Of a stretch of DNA of 64,000 bases, positions 6,994 to 15,878 are shown in pieces. How positions within the stretch are numbered: position 1 is the first letter of the stretch; every line of letters begins with the position of its first letter. Both the position numbers and the translations under genes were made by a program. Under the pieces are notes generated by a model. That model worked only from the letters and a program-made list of their open reading frames with translations. It had not been told where the DNA came from and did not search any database. The DNA comes from JBGQAS01 sp963699305 (lineage in GTDB: Bacteria; Chloroflexota; Anaerolineae; Anaerolineales; Anaerolineaceae): positions 1,116,001-1,180,000 of the forward strand of contig OY969431.1 in assembly GCA_963699305.1 (NCBI GenBank), read 5' to 3'.

Positions 6994-7911
6994 ATGCGCA
7001 CTTTGAGATCTTTTTCCCAACCTACCTCGTCGGATACCTTCAAGGAAGCGGTCGAAAAGATCAAAGCAATGCAATCCCGCGAGATCAATACACATGGCTT
7101 TAACCCACAGCTTAAGACTATTTTTCTTTCTCATGGGAAGAAGACCAAACGTGCTGTTTTGTGGTTGCATGGTTACACATCCGCTACTTTGCAATTTATA
7201 CGTTTGGCAGAATTATGTTTTAAGAAAGGATATAACGTTCTTGTCCCATGCATGCCGCACCATGGTTTAAAGGACCGCCTGACACCAGAGATTGGGAAGA
7301 TGACTGCCAGGGAACAAAAGCAATTCGTCGAAAATATGGTGGACACCATGCATGGCCTTGGACATGCAGTTGTGGTTGGAGGTCTTTCGATGGGAGGAAC
7401 CATGACTGCCTGGATTGCACAGCAGCGCCCGGATGTAGATACAGCCATTATCATTGCTGCAGCATTTGGTTTCAAAGTCATTCCCACATCGTTGACCCGG
7501 GTCGCCACCTTGGCTCTTTTAGCCTTACCAAACATAAGGCAATGGTGGGACGATGAGAAAAAAGAGACTGTGCAGGATCCATGGTATGGTTACCCACATC
7601 GTTATACTCGAAGCTTGGTGCAACTGCTTGATCTTGGCCATCAGGTGCTGAAGTTGGCAAAACATAATCCTCCAGCTGCAAAAAAAGTCTGGGTCGTCAT
7701 TAATGACCATGATGAGGCAGTGGATAATAAAATGCTTCAAAGACTTGCGGATACCTGGCATAATTCGCGTGCAATAAATGCGTCGATTTACCATTTTCCA
7801 AATAAGTTGGGTCTCGATCATGATTGCATCAGCGTCGAGCATTCCAAGGATAATCCCAGGTTCGTCTATCCAGTCCTGATGAAAATGGTTGAAGGTGAGC
7901 AAATAAAATAA
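6994..7911 (+). CDS. Alpha/beta hydrolase, esterase/lipase-like
   Basis: 305 aa from the ATG at 6994, preceded by GGAG; a GTG at 6982 lies over the RBS. The fold begins near 52 with AVLWLHGYTSATLQF (oxyanion HG). The nucleophile elbow is GLSMGG, the acid is in NDHDEAVD and the His in GLDHDC, so the triad is complete. It resembles carboxylesterase/monoacylglycerol-lipase types; the substrate is unknown. No signal peptide, so cytosolic. It follows the BMC operon but has its own spacing and probably its own promoter (TATACAAT at 6963-6970), so a link to the BMC is not implied. Confidence 0.85.
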   Translation: MRTLRSFSQPTSSDTFKEAVEKIKAMQSREINTHGFNPQLKTIFLSHGKKTKRAVLWLHGYTSATLQFIRLAELCFKKGYNVLVPCMPHHGLKDRLTPEIGKMTAREQKQFVENMVDTMHGLGHAVVVGGLSMGGTMTAWIAQQRPDVDTAIIIAAAFGFKVIPTSLTRVATLALLALPNIRQWWDDEKKETVQDPWYGYPHRYTRSLVQLLDLGHQVLKLAKHNPPAAKKVWVVINDHDEAVDNKMLQRLADTWHNSRAINASIYHFPNKLGLDHDCISVEHSKDNPRFVYPVLMKMVEGEQIK

Positions 7912-7983
7912 GCCACCGAAGGGAGTCGAACCCTTGACCCGCCGCTTACGAAGCGGCTGCTCTGCCAACTGAGCTACGGTGGC
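7911..7983 (-). tRNA. tRNA-Thr (anticodon CGT)
   Basis: The minus strand folds as a full cloverleaf. The acceptor stem is GCCACCG with CGGTGGC and the D arm GCTC/GAGC. The anticodon stem is GCCGC/GCGGC with loop TTCGTAA, and the T arm AAGGG/CCCTT with TTCGACT. Anticodon CGT reads ACG. The 3' CCA is not encoded. The discriminator base overlaps the last base of the esterase stop codon. A T-rich stretch follows on the minus strand. Confidence 0.95.
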
Positions 7984-8003
7984 ATACAAATCGTGCGCGG
8001 CAG

Positions 8004-8033
8004 ATTATAATCTTAAACAAATGAAACTGGCAA
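8004..8033. promoter_or_regulatory. Bidirectional promoter shared by tRNA-Thr and the glycosyltransferase
   Basis: ATTATAAT at 8004-8011 is self-complementary and gives a TATAAT on each strand. On the minus strand it has a -35 TTGCCA (8033-8028) 18 bp away and is followed by a GC-rich discriminator, typical of a tRNA promoter. On the plus strand TATAAT (8006-8011) ends 9 nt before the ATG at 8021, which implies a leaderless or nearly leaderless mRNA. The minus -35 lies inside the glycosyltransferase coding start. Confidence 0.65.
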
Positions 8034-9274
8034 GCGGTATTAATGTCGCAATGCTTTCTTATCATACCTGCCCACTCGCCACGTTGGGTGGCAAGGATAC
8101 GGGAGGGATGAATGTCTATGTGCGCGAGTTGACAGCACATTTAGGAAAATTGGGTGTACACGTGGATGTGTTTACCCGCTCCCAGGATGAGCATGTCCCG
8201 CATGTTCTGCATGACCTGGGATATGGAAATCGGGTTGTTCACATCCCAGCCGGACCGGAAGTCCCTACTCCAAAATCGGAACTTCCAAATTATTTGCCTG
8301 ATTTTATTGAAGGGATTCAGCGGTTTTCCCGGGAGAAGGGGTTGAGGTATGACCTAATCCACTCCCATTATTGGATGTCCGGGATCTCTGCATTGGAATT
8401 GAAACGGCTGTGGCAGGTTCCTCTGATTTCCATGTTCCACACTTTGGGACACATGAAAAACATCATTGCCCAGTCGGAAGCAGAAAAGGAACCACCAGCC
8501 AGGATAGCCGGCGAGGAAAAAGTGCTCGCGGATTCTGATTGCATCGTCATTTCCACTCCTGCCGAGCGATCCCAGATCAAAAAACTGTATCAAGCAGTTC
8601 CAAAAAAAGTGGTTGTGATCCCTCCCGGTGTGGATACTTCCCGCTTTTATCCGATCAATCTGGATGAAGCACGCCAGGCAATCGGTCTACCTTCCTCCAA
8701 CTGCTTGCTGCTATTTGTCGGCAGGATTGAACCTTTGAAAGGGATTGATACTCTTCTAAAAGCGATTGCGCTAATGCTTAAGGAGGGAGTGCTGCAGGAC
8801 TGCCCGCATTACTTGGCTGTCATCGGTGGTGAAACTGACAAGCCGCAGGATACGATGAACTCCGAGATGGCCCGTTTGCAAAAACTGGCAGACGAACTCG
8901 GCGTGAACGATCTGGTCATATTCCTCGGCAAGCAAGCTCAGGAAACATTACCTTATTATTATTCAGCCGCCCAGGTGGTGATAATGCCTTCCCATTACGA
9001 ATCGTTCGGTATGGTTGCGCTGGAAGCAATGGCTTGTGGCACCCCGGTGGTTGCATCTGAAGTAGGTGGTCTTGCTCATTTGGTAAAAGATGGTATCACC
9101 GGGTTTTGTGTCCCTAATGGTAATCCTCAAGCTCTTGCTGCCAAGCTTACGACGCTAATTCAAAATCCGTCTCTCCGACATGAGATGGGTCGCAATGCTT
9201 CCCGTGAAGCGCTCGCGTATGATTGGGACAAGATCGCCTGCCGGATTTTCAAGCTTTATCAATCGGTTTTGTAA
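8021..9274 (+). CDS. GT4-family glycosyltransferase (sucrose-phosphate-synthase/MshA-like)
   Basis: 417 aa from ATG 8021; the family begins close to INVAMLSYHTCPLATLGG. GGKDTGGMNVYVREL is the donor/acceptor loop of retaining GT-B enzymes such as sucrose(-phosphate) synthase. VIPPGVDTSRFYP, LLFVGRIEPLKGID and the E-x7-E motif in HYESFGMVALEAMACGTPVV complete the GT4 signature. It transfers a sugar from an NDP-sugar; acceptor unknown. No RBS is seen; a -10 box sits 9 nt upstream. Its 3' end overlaps the convergent dinB by 26 bp. Confidence 0.9.
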   Translation: MKLASGINVAMLSYHTCPLATLGGKDTGGMNVYVRELTAHLGKLGVHVDVFTRSQDEHVPHVLHDLGYGNRVVHIPAGPEVPTPKSELPNYLPDFIEGIQRFSREKGLRYDLIHSHYWMSGISALELKRLWQVPLISMFHTLGHMKNIIAQSEAEKEPPARIAGEEKVLADSDCIVISTPAERSQIKKLYQAVPKKVVVIPPGVDTSRFYPINLDEARQAIGLPSSNCLLLFVGRIEPLKGIDTLLKAIALMLKEGVLQDCPHYLAVIGGETDKPQDTMNSEMARLQKLADELGVNDLVIFLGKQAQETLPYYYSAAQVVIMPSHYESFGMVALEAMACGTPVVASEVGGLAHLVKDGITGFCVPNGNPQALAAKLTTLIQNPSLRHEMGRNASREALAYDWDKIACRIFKLYQSVL

Positions 9275-10484
9275 AATTGGTCCGGCTGATATTATTGGAC
9301 TGTTGATCCTTCTTCAGTTGCTCCATACCCCGTTTCAAAGCTTCTTTCCCAAAGCGTTTTCGGATTTCATCCATCGCGGTCAACAAACGATGCTCTTTTT
9401 CGTTGGGTGTGTCCCATAAAGATAATTGGTGTGCAACAGCTGTAAAACCCGCAGCACCGACACCAAGCAATCGGACTGGTGTCCGATCTTTCCAGGCTTC
9501 CATGAATAATCCTTTGGCGATGGAGAAGATTACCCCGTCTTGATCAGTTGCCTGTTGCAAGGAATATTGCCGCGTGATAGTTGTAAAATCCGGCCAGCGA
9601 ATTTTAACTTTTACAGTACTCGCGATTAATAGATGCTTTCTTAACCGGTAACCCACCTGGCTTGACAATTTCCGGATGGTATCGACAATTTCCTTTTCAG
9701 AGCGCACATCGATTTCAAAAGTCGTTTCCTGGCTAATGGATTTGATCCCATGCTCTAGGGATATTGGGCTGTGGTCCATTCCCTTCGCGCGCTGAACCAA
9801 TTCCCAGCCATATTTGCCAAATTTGCCTGTCAGAAATGATTCACTTTTTTTCGCAATTTCGCCAATCGTATGAATCCCCAGCTCTTCAAGCGCTTCAGAA
9901 GTTTTAGGTCCAATTCCCCACATGGCTCGCGTCGGTAATGGTGCCAGGAACTTCGCTTCCTCTCCAGCCTTGACCACCGTGATGGCACAGGGTGATGACG
10001 TTCCTTGATACTTGCCCTTGCCAAAATCACATGCGATTTTCGCTACCAATTTGCTCGTTGCTACTCCCAGTGAACAAGGCAGTCCCGTTTCGCTGATGAT
10101 GGCAGCCTGGATTTTCCTGGCAATTACTTCGCCGTCTTCCGGCAAATCGCTGACATCGATGAATGCTTCGTCTATTGAAACCTGTTCCACCAATCCGCTG
10201 AATCGGTTCAGGATCGCTATTACATCATCGGAATGCTTTCCATATTCCGATTGCCTGCCATGAACAATGATCAAATCCGGGCACAGCCTCACCGCCCTGT
10301 CGATGGGCATGGCGGAATGGATGCCTTTTTGCCGCGCTGCATAGGAACAGGATGCCACAACGCTGCGCGTCCCCACCGGTCCACCCACCGCAAAAGGCTT
10401 GCCTTTCAGGGTTGGGTCGTTCATTTCCTCAACGGAACAAAAGAACGCGTCGAGATCCAGATGGATGATCTTACGGTTGCCCAC
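9249..10484 (-). CDS. dinB: DNA polymerase IV (Y-family, translesion)
   Basis: 411 aa from GTG at 10484. HLDLDAFFCSVEEM and VSIDEAFIDVSD are the metal-binding palm motifs; the HhH thumb has MWGIGPKTSEAL and the little-finger domain runs from about 240. The GTG is chosen because the conserved start follows at once. A TATAAT lies 6 nt upstream, which fits leaderless initiation, while upstream ATGs in frame lie before that promoter. The C-terminal tail after about 370 lacks an obvious clamp motif. It is convergent with the glycosyltransferase and divergent from threonine synthase. Confidence 0.93.
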   Translation of the reverse strand: MGNRKIIHLDLDAFFCSVEEMNDPTLKGKPFAVGGPVGTRSVVASCSYAARQKGIHSAMPIDRAVRLCPDLIIVHGRQSEYGKHSDDVIAILNRFSGLVEQVSIDEAFIDVSDLPEDGEVIARKIQAAIISETGLPCSLGVATSKLVAKIACDFGKGKYQGTSSPCAITVVKAGEEAKFLAPLPTRAMWGIGPKTSEALEELGIHTIGEIAKKSESFLTGKFGKYGWELVQRAKGMDHSPISLEHGIKSISQETTFEIDVRSEKEIVDTIRKLSSQVGYRLRKHLLIASTVKVKIRWPDFTTITRQYSLQQATDQDGVIFSIAKGLFMEAWKDRTPVRLLGVGAAGFTAVAHQLSLWDTPNEKEHRLLTAMDEIRKRFGKEALKRGMEQLKKDQQSNNISRTNFTKPIDKA

Positions 10485-10490
10485 AGTTGT

Positions 10491-10496
10491 ATTATA
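10491..10496 (-). promoter_or_regulatory. -10 box of leaderless dinB
   Basis: TATAAT on the minus strand ends 6 nt before the GTG start codon of dinB, so the transcript should begin at or next to the codon. No good -35 is seen. Confidence 0.5.
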
Positions 10497-10555
10497 TCCG
10501 CGGGGATTTGGATTATTGATTATGGTACACTCATAAAAAAAATGAGGGTAAGCCA

Positions 10556-11743
10556 TTGAAAACACGATTTTCATTTATGGACTATCTGGAATGTTCCAAA
10601 TGTGGGACTCGCTATTCCATCGCAGAACCGCAAACATTTTGCTCAGATTGTCTAACCCCCCTGCTCGCTCATTACCAATTGGAAGAACTCAAGAAAGTGG
10701 TGTCCGCAGATGACTTTAAACAACGCCCGAGGGGAATGTGGAGATGGCACGAAATACTTCCCATTCTATCGGAAAATCACATCATCACTCTCGGCGAGGG
10801 TGATACACCGCTCCTTAGCCTTCCCCGGATGGCGGATATTCTCGGTCTCCAATCTTTGACTCTTAAAGATGAAGGAACCAATCCAACACATTGCTTTAAA
10901 GCACGAGGTTTGGCAGCAGCGGTATCCTCGGCAGTATCGTTCGGTATCACCGATTTCATCATCCCTACCGCAGGTAATGCAGGAGCTTCCCTGGCTACAT
11001 ATGCGGCTCATGCTCATTTGCATGCACACATCATCATGCCCAAAGATTCTCCTTCAGTGAATATTTACCAGTCCCGTATTGCAGGCGCAGACGTGCAATT
11101 GGTGGAAGGTAGAATAGATGATGCAGGTATACTCGCCCGCGAACTTGCAGCTGCAAATAAATGGTTCGATGTTTCCACATTTCGTGAACCATTCCGATTG
11201 GAAGGCAAGAAGATCATGGGCTACGAAATTGCAGAAGCAATGCGATGGGAATTACCGGATGTAATCTTCTATCCGACCGGTGGTGGAACCGGATTAGTAG
11301 GGATCTGGAAAGCTTTCCAGGAAATGAAAGAACTGGGTTGGCTTGAAATTAACAAACTTCCACGCATGATCGCCGTTCAATCTGCAGGGTGTGCACCGGT
11401 TGTCAAAGCATTTGAAGCTCATTCCGATCATTGTGTAAAGTGGGAAAACTCTAAGACCATCGCTTTCGGGTTGCGTGTCCCCAAGAGCTTCGCAGACCGG
11501 TTAATCATGCAAACCATCTACAATAGCAACGGTTCAGCGGTTGCTGTCCCCGACGAAGAAATTCTACAGGCGCAATCCCTCCTGGCACGGGAGGAAGGCA
11601 TTTTCGTCTGTCCGGAAGGTGCAGCTAATCTCGCTGCTTTGAAAACCCTTGTGCAAAACGGGTATATTCACAAAGATGAATCGGTTCTTCTACTAAATAC
11701 CGGATCCGGATTATTGAATCTGGACGTTTCTTCTGGCAATTGA
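10556..11743 (+). CDS. thrC: Threonine synthase
   Basis: 395 aa. PLP fold-type II enzyme making threonine from O-phosphohomoserine. Residues 11-33 hold a Cys4 element (CSKCG and CSDC), common in one threonine-synthase class. ITLGEGDTPLL, DEGTNPTHCFKARG with PLP Lys115, and PTGGGTGLVG as phosphate loop are present. Start is TTG at 10556 with GAGGGT 7 bases upstream; an ATG at 10577 would cut a few residues. An extended -10 (TGG-TACACT, 10523-10531) drives it, back to back with dinB. Cysteate synthase is a close homologue, but context gives no support for it. Confidence 0.9.
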   Translation: MKTRFSFMDYLECSKCGTRYSIAEPQTFCSDCLTPLLAHYQLEELKKVVSADDFKQRPRGMWRWHEILPILSENHIITLGEGDTPLLSLPRMADILGLQSLTLKDEGTNPTHCFKARGLAAAVSSAVSFGITDFIIPTAGNAGASLATYAAHAHLHAHIIMPKDSPSVNIYQSRIAGADVQLVEGRIDDAGILARELAAANKWFDVSTFREPFRLEGKKIMGYEIAEAMRWELPDVIFYPTGGGTGLVGIWKAFQEMKELGWLEINKLPRMIAVQSAGCAPVVKAFEAHSDHCVKWENSKTIAFGLRVPKSFADRLIMQTIYNSNGSAVAVPDEEILQAQSLLAREEGIFVCPEGAANLAALKTLVQNGYIHKDESVLLLNTGSGLLNLDVSSGN

Positions 11744-11773
11744 AATTTCGCTCGTGCTATACTAATCTCAACG

Positions 11774-12637
11774 ATGACAAATTTTTCGGTCGTCAAAGCT
11801 AATACCGATGACTACTTGCGCGTATTGCCCTTATTAAAGGGTTTTCAGACAAGCCGATTCATTTCTGATGCGACATGGAAGAACCTATTCACCCGCGATT
11901 GGAGTGCAAAAGAGAAATATTGCGGACAAATACTCCTTGCAGATGAGAAACCCGTGGGTTTCATCCATTCACTCTTTAGTGACCGAAAGATTAAGGACAG
12001 GGATGTTACCTTATGTAATTTGGGTACTTGGATCGTTGAGGAGCAATATCGCAGTAAAAGCTTATTATTGTTCTTTCCTTATATGGAAATGAAAGGCATT
12101 ACTTTTACCAGTTTCACCGCCAATCCAAAATATGTCCCCATCCTGCAGCGTTTCAATTTTCAATCCCTGGAAAAGATGATCTATTTTATTCCTCCCCTCC
12201 CATCGTTTTCAAAATCCATCCGTTTAATTAATGATCCTCAGGTCATTCAAGATAATTTACGCGGAAATGTATTGAAAACTTTTCTAGACCACAGGGACTT
12301 GCCCTGCAAGAATTTGCTTCTTCAATCCTCCAATGCACAGTGTTATTTGAATATCAGTATGACCCGGAAAAAAAGACTGCCGGTTGCGTTTATTCATTCG
12401 GTCAGCGATGTGGATTTTTTCCTTTCGACAATTCTACCTACCTCGTATGCGGTGTGTCGTTTACTGCATGCTTCTGCTCTCATGGTCGGGGAGCACACGT
12501 TGCAAGGTGTCAGACCAAGACCTTCTCTCGCCGTCCCGCGACGTTTCCAATTATGGTATCGATCTCCGGATTTAAACGCATTCGACTTGGATACGTTATA
12601 TTCAGAATATCAGGTGTTGGGATTGGCTCCTGTCTAA
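11774..12637 (+). CDS. GNAT-like acyltransferase, probable cell-envelope function
   Basis: 287 aa. The N-terminal 150 residues resemble a GNAT fold (TDDYLRVLPLLKGFQ, ILLADEKPVGFIHSL, LGTWIVEEQYRSKSLLLFF), as in transferases found in polysaccharide clusters. The rest has no clear domain. It ends 3 bp before a polysaccharide deacetylase, so it probably acts with it on a surface glycan; this is inference. A TATACT at 11758-11763 lies 10 nt before the ATG and no RBS is present, so the mRNA may be leaderless. Confidence 0.65.
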   Translation: MTNFSVVKANTDDYLRVLPLLKGFQTSRFISDATWKNLFTRDWSAKEKYCGQILLADEKPVGFIHSLFSDRKIKDRDVTLCNLGTWIVEEQYRSKSLLLFFPYMEMKGITFTSFTANPKYVPILQRFNFQSLEKMIYFIPPLPSFSKSIRLINDPQVIQDNLRGNVLKTFLDHRDLPCKNLLLQSSNAQCYLNISMTRKKRLPVAFIHSVSDVDFFLSTILPTSYAVCRLLHASALMVGEHTLQGVRPRPSLAVPRRFQLWYRSPDLNAFDLDTLYSEYQVLGLAPV

Positions 12638-12640
12638 TAA

Positions 12641-13655
12641 ATGAAAAATTCATCTTTGGTCCGAATTCTCGGTAAAATCACTCAGCCTTTTTATGGTGGA
12701 AGTGGACATATCCTGATGTTCCACCGCGTCTGTAATTCCAATACGATTTATCAGATTCCTGGACAGCAAAGTATCGAAGTTTCGATTGAGCATTTTACAG
12801 GTATTTTGGATTATTTTGAAAAACACGGTTATACCTTCCTCTCGTTGGATGACCTCGCAAAAGATTTACTGCAAGGAAATATCAAGAAACCTTTTGTTGT
12901 TTTCACTTTTGATGATGGTTATATCGATAATTTGGAAATCGCATTTCCGATTCTGAAGAATAGAAACATTCCATTTGCCATTTACGTAGCACCTTCCTTC
13001 CCGGATCAAAAAGCGGTGCTTTGGCGTTATATCCTTCAGGATGCCGTGCGCAACAAGAACTCGCTTAACTTTTCCATTTCTGGCATCCACTATGAAATGG
13101 ATTTGTCTGATTCCCTTGAGCTCCCCCGGAATATTAAACTGCTCCGATCATTCATTAACAACTACCGCACCCACCGATTTCAACAAGCGACTGGAGCAAA
13201 TATTTGGAAAGAGTTTACAGCAGATGCTTGAAATGACAGTAAATCTGCGGTTATCTTGGGATCAAATTCGACAGCTTTCTTCAGATCCGCTCGTCACCAT
13301 AGCCGCGCATACGTTGAACCACTATCCCCTCGCCCAATTGACCGAAGCACAAGCAACTGTAGAGATACTGGAAAGCAAGATGGTTTTGGAATCCAGGATC
13401 AATCGAGCTGTCAACCATTTTGCATACCCCTATGGATCATTTGGAAAACGCGAAATGAGGATTGTGCAGTCTTCTGGTTTTACAACCGCTGTTACCACTC
13501 ATCATGCCAATATCTTCCCTGAACATGCCCGGCAAATGTTCGCCCTTCCTCGATGGGATATCGCAAACATAAACACAATCGACGATATCGAGCTTTCCAT
13601 GAATGGATTGCTCCCAGCCCGGTTGAATGGATTCCGGAGAATTGTGACTTTGTGA
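12641..13655 (+). CDS. Polysaccharide deacetylase (NodB/CE4-like), frameshifted
   Basis: Two overlapping frames give about 337 aa. Frame 1 has ILMFHRV (near 25), FLSLDDLA and VFTFDDGYIDN, the CE4 metal and catalytic-base motif. Frame 2 has TIAAHTLNHYPLAQL (metal His pair) and FAYPYGSFGKREM. Frame shifts within about 13160-13180 (CGCACCCACCG), where one base seems extra. It would deacetylate a GlcNAc-type glycan outside the membrane or on a lipid carrier, but no signal peptide is evident. The next gene, hydrogenase, starts 1 bp after its stop. Confidence 0.83.
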
Positions 13656-13656
13656 A

Positions 13657-14505
13657 ATGATGAAATTTGCTGTTCTTCAATTATCGGGGTGTGCAGGTTG
13701 TGAGGTATCCCTTTTGAATGCCAGCGAATGGCTGGATCGATACAAATTGGTGTACATGCCTCTTGTGATCTCCGCATATGATGTCCCCAAGGTGGATATT
13801 TTACTTGTTAGCGGAGGAGTGCGTAACGATGAGGATTTATACAACTTGCGCCGTGCCGTGAAAAACGCCGGAAGCGTTGTTGCTGTAGGAACGTGTGCGA
13901 TCTCGGGTGGTGTGGCAAACCTTGGCAACCGGGACGATGTACGTAAGTTGTTCATATATCAGGAAAGCCGGATGCATGTGCCGCGCTTGCTGCCTCGCTC
14001 GTCACCTATCGATGCAGTAGTGCAGGTCGACCGCTATCTTCCTGGATGTCCCCCAACGCCTGAATTGTTCATGGCGCTCTTGTTCAATACTCCAGGGTTC
14101 AACCCTTCCAAGATCATCTGTCAGGAATGTGGAAGGGTAAAAGACCGGACTATTCGGCCGAAGGATCTTTTGGGATTTCAGCAAGGTCACGTCAAACCGG
14201 AACTCTGCCTCATCAACCAGGGTTATTTGTGTGTCGGTTCCTCCACTCGGGGTGGTTGCCGTGCGCCATGTCCGCGTGGAGGTCATCCGTGTGTAGGTTG
14301 CCGCGGACCTTCGGATAATTTTATTGAAAAAGAATCTTCCGAATGGATATCGAGTATCCAAAAGGTTATTGCTACCCTGACCGATGTCCCACCGGAACAA
14401 ATCGCTGCCGGCTTGCGTTCACCGCAATTGGCTCTTTTCCTTTTTCAATTTTCCGATTACTCCAATCCCGATCGACCCCCGCGTCCCAAGGAGAAGGTGC
14501 TGTAA
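13657..14505 (+). CDS. NiFe hydrogenase small subunit, cytosolic group 3-like
   Basis: 282 aa, no Tat signal. LQLSGCAGCEVSLL carries the proximal-cluster Cys pair; GTCAISGG and YLPGCPPTPE supply the other two ligands. CQECGRVKD and the Cys-rich CRAPCPRGGHPCVGCRGP bind further Fe-S clusters. The pattern matches small subunits of F420-non-reducing or NAD(P)-linked group 3 enzymes. Start at ATG 13657 or 13660. The stop overlaps the large-subunit ATG (TAATG). Placement next to a deacetylase is odd. Confidence 0.88.
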   Translation: MMKFAVLQLSGCAGCEVSLLNASEWLDRYKLVYMPLVISAYDVPKVDILLVSGGVRNDEDLYNLRRAVKNAGSVVAVGTCAISGGVANLGNRDDVRKLFIYQESRMHVPRLLPRSSPIDAVVQVDRYLPGCPPTPELFMALLFNTPGFNPSKIICQECGRVKDRTIRPKDLLGFQQGHVKPELCLINQGYLCVGSSTRGGCRAPCPRGGHPCVGCRGPSDNFIEKESSEWISSIQKVIATLTDVPPEQIAAGLRSPQLALFLFQFSDYSNPDRPPRPKEKVL

Positions 14506-15818
14506 TGCCAACCCTCACCTTTCCGCTATCCCGTATTGAAGGTCATGCCCAGGTGATCATCGAAGTGCATGGCGCAGAAGTCGTTTCTGCCAGGTTCCAG
14601 GCAACGGAATTCCGCGGATTTTCGTACTTTGTTCAGGGTACTCCGGCGGATCAAATGCCCGTCATTGTCCCTCGTATTTGCGGTGTATGCTCCACAGCTC
14701 ATCATGTATGCTCGGTTAAAACATTGGAAGATATCTATGGCGTTACACCTCCACCGCTGGCATTGAAAATTCGAGAGTTGTTATTGCTGGGACAGATCAT
14801 TCAAAACCAGGCGACCTCCCTTTTTATCTTTACCATGCCTGATCGCCTGGGTGTGGAAAGCATTTTTCAGGCGGAGGAGCAGGATCTCAGCCATGAAGTA
14901 AGCCAGGGAGTTGCGTTTAAAGCCCTCCAGGTACGGAAAGCGGGTTCGGATCTGATCACGCTCGCCGGTGGACAATTCATCCATCCAATTAAGGCAGTTG
15001 TCGGTGGGGTCACAGGCGGTATTTCCGAGAGTTCTGCAGCTCCGGTCAGACAAAGATTCCTCGACATACTTCCGGTTGCTTGCGACCTCTTTGATCACTA
15101 TTGGCAAATATCCCTTGAAATGGGGGAGCGCATCGGTTCCTGGGGAGATTCAACTCCAGCATATTACATTGCTTCCACTCATGGGATTCAACCAAGGTAT
15201 GACGGTCACGAGATTTGCGTCATGGGTCCAGCCGGTGATCATTGTGATCAGTTCACGGCACGTGATTTTAAGGAAAAACTTTCCTTTGAGGAAACGTTGC
15301 AGAGCTACGCAGGTGAAACAAGTTATCATGGTGAGGTCATGCGCGCCAACAGCCTGGCCCGAATTAACATGACTGAAAAAATGGGTACTCCACGTGCGGA
15401 TTATTATCTTTCTCGTTTTCAAAAGCAATTTGGTAAACCTGCTCACGCCATCATGTTGTTTGACTTGGCACGTGGGATTGAACTTGTCTATGCCATTGAA
15501 CGTGCGGCTGAATTGCTTTCGGATTCCCTCGATAACGAAGATACGGATGTGGCATATACCCCGCGGGATGGCGATGGGTTTGGTCTCGTGGAAGCACCCC
15601 GTGGACCTCTCATCCATCACTACAGTATTGAAAAAGGGCTTATCCGCCAGGCTGAATTTATTATTCCGACTGTGCACAATATGCGTGCCATCAGCCAGGC
15701 GTTAGTCGTGGCTGCCAAACGGTATATATCCGCAGAAAGAGTGGATATGGAGTTGGAAAAAGCTGTCGGTCGGGTTGTGCGTGCCTTCGATCCGTGTATC
15801 GCCTGCGCTACTCATTGA
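14505..15818 (+). CDS. NiFe hydrogenase large subunit lacking a C-terminal extension
   Basis: 437 aa from ATG 14505, which overlaps the small-subunit stop. FPLSRIEGHAQV, then the L1 motif RICGVCSTAHH and the L2 motif DPCIACATH hold the four NiFe-binding Cys. The stop codon follows the L2 His directly, so there is no tail for a maturation protease to cut, unlike most NiFe hydrogenases. No diaphorase, HdrA/MvhD, ferredoxin or hyp gene lies nearby, so the electron partner is unknown. Group assignment needs a tree. Confidence 0.88.
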   Translation: MPTLTFPLSRIEGHAQVIIEVHGAEVVSARFQATEFRGFSYFVQGTPADQMPVIVPRICGVCSTAHHVCSVKTLEDIYGVTPPPLALKIRELLLLGQIIQNQATSLFIFTMPDRLGVESIFQAEEQDLSHEVSQGVAFKALQVRKAGSDLITLAGGQFIHPIKAVVGGVTGGISESSAAPVRQRFLDILPVACDLFDHYWQISLEMGERIGSWGDSTPAYYIASTHGIQPRYDGHEICVMGPAGDHCDQFTARDFKEKLSFEETLQSYAGETSYHGEVMRANSLARINMTEKMGTPRADYYLSRFQKQFGKPAHAIMLFDLARGIELVYAIERAAELLSDSLDNEDTDVAYTPRDGDGFGLVEAPRGPLIHHYSIEKGLIRQAEFIIPTVHNMRAISQALVVAAKRYISAERVDMELEKAVGRVVRAFDPCIACATH

Positions 15819-15878
15819 TCCGATGACCGGGTGGATTTGAAATTATAATATCTCTATCTCATACTAAAAAGGTGTGCA

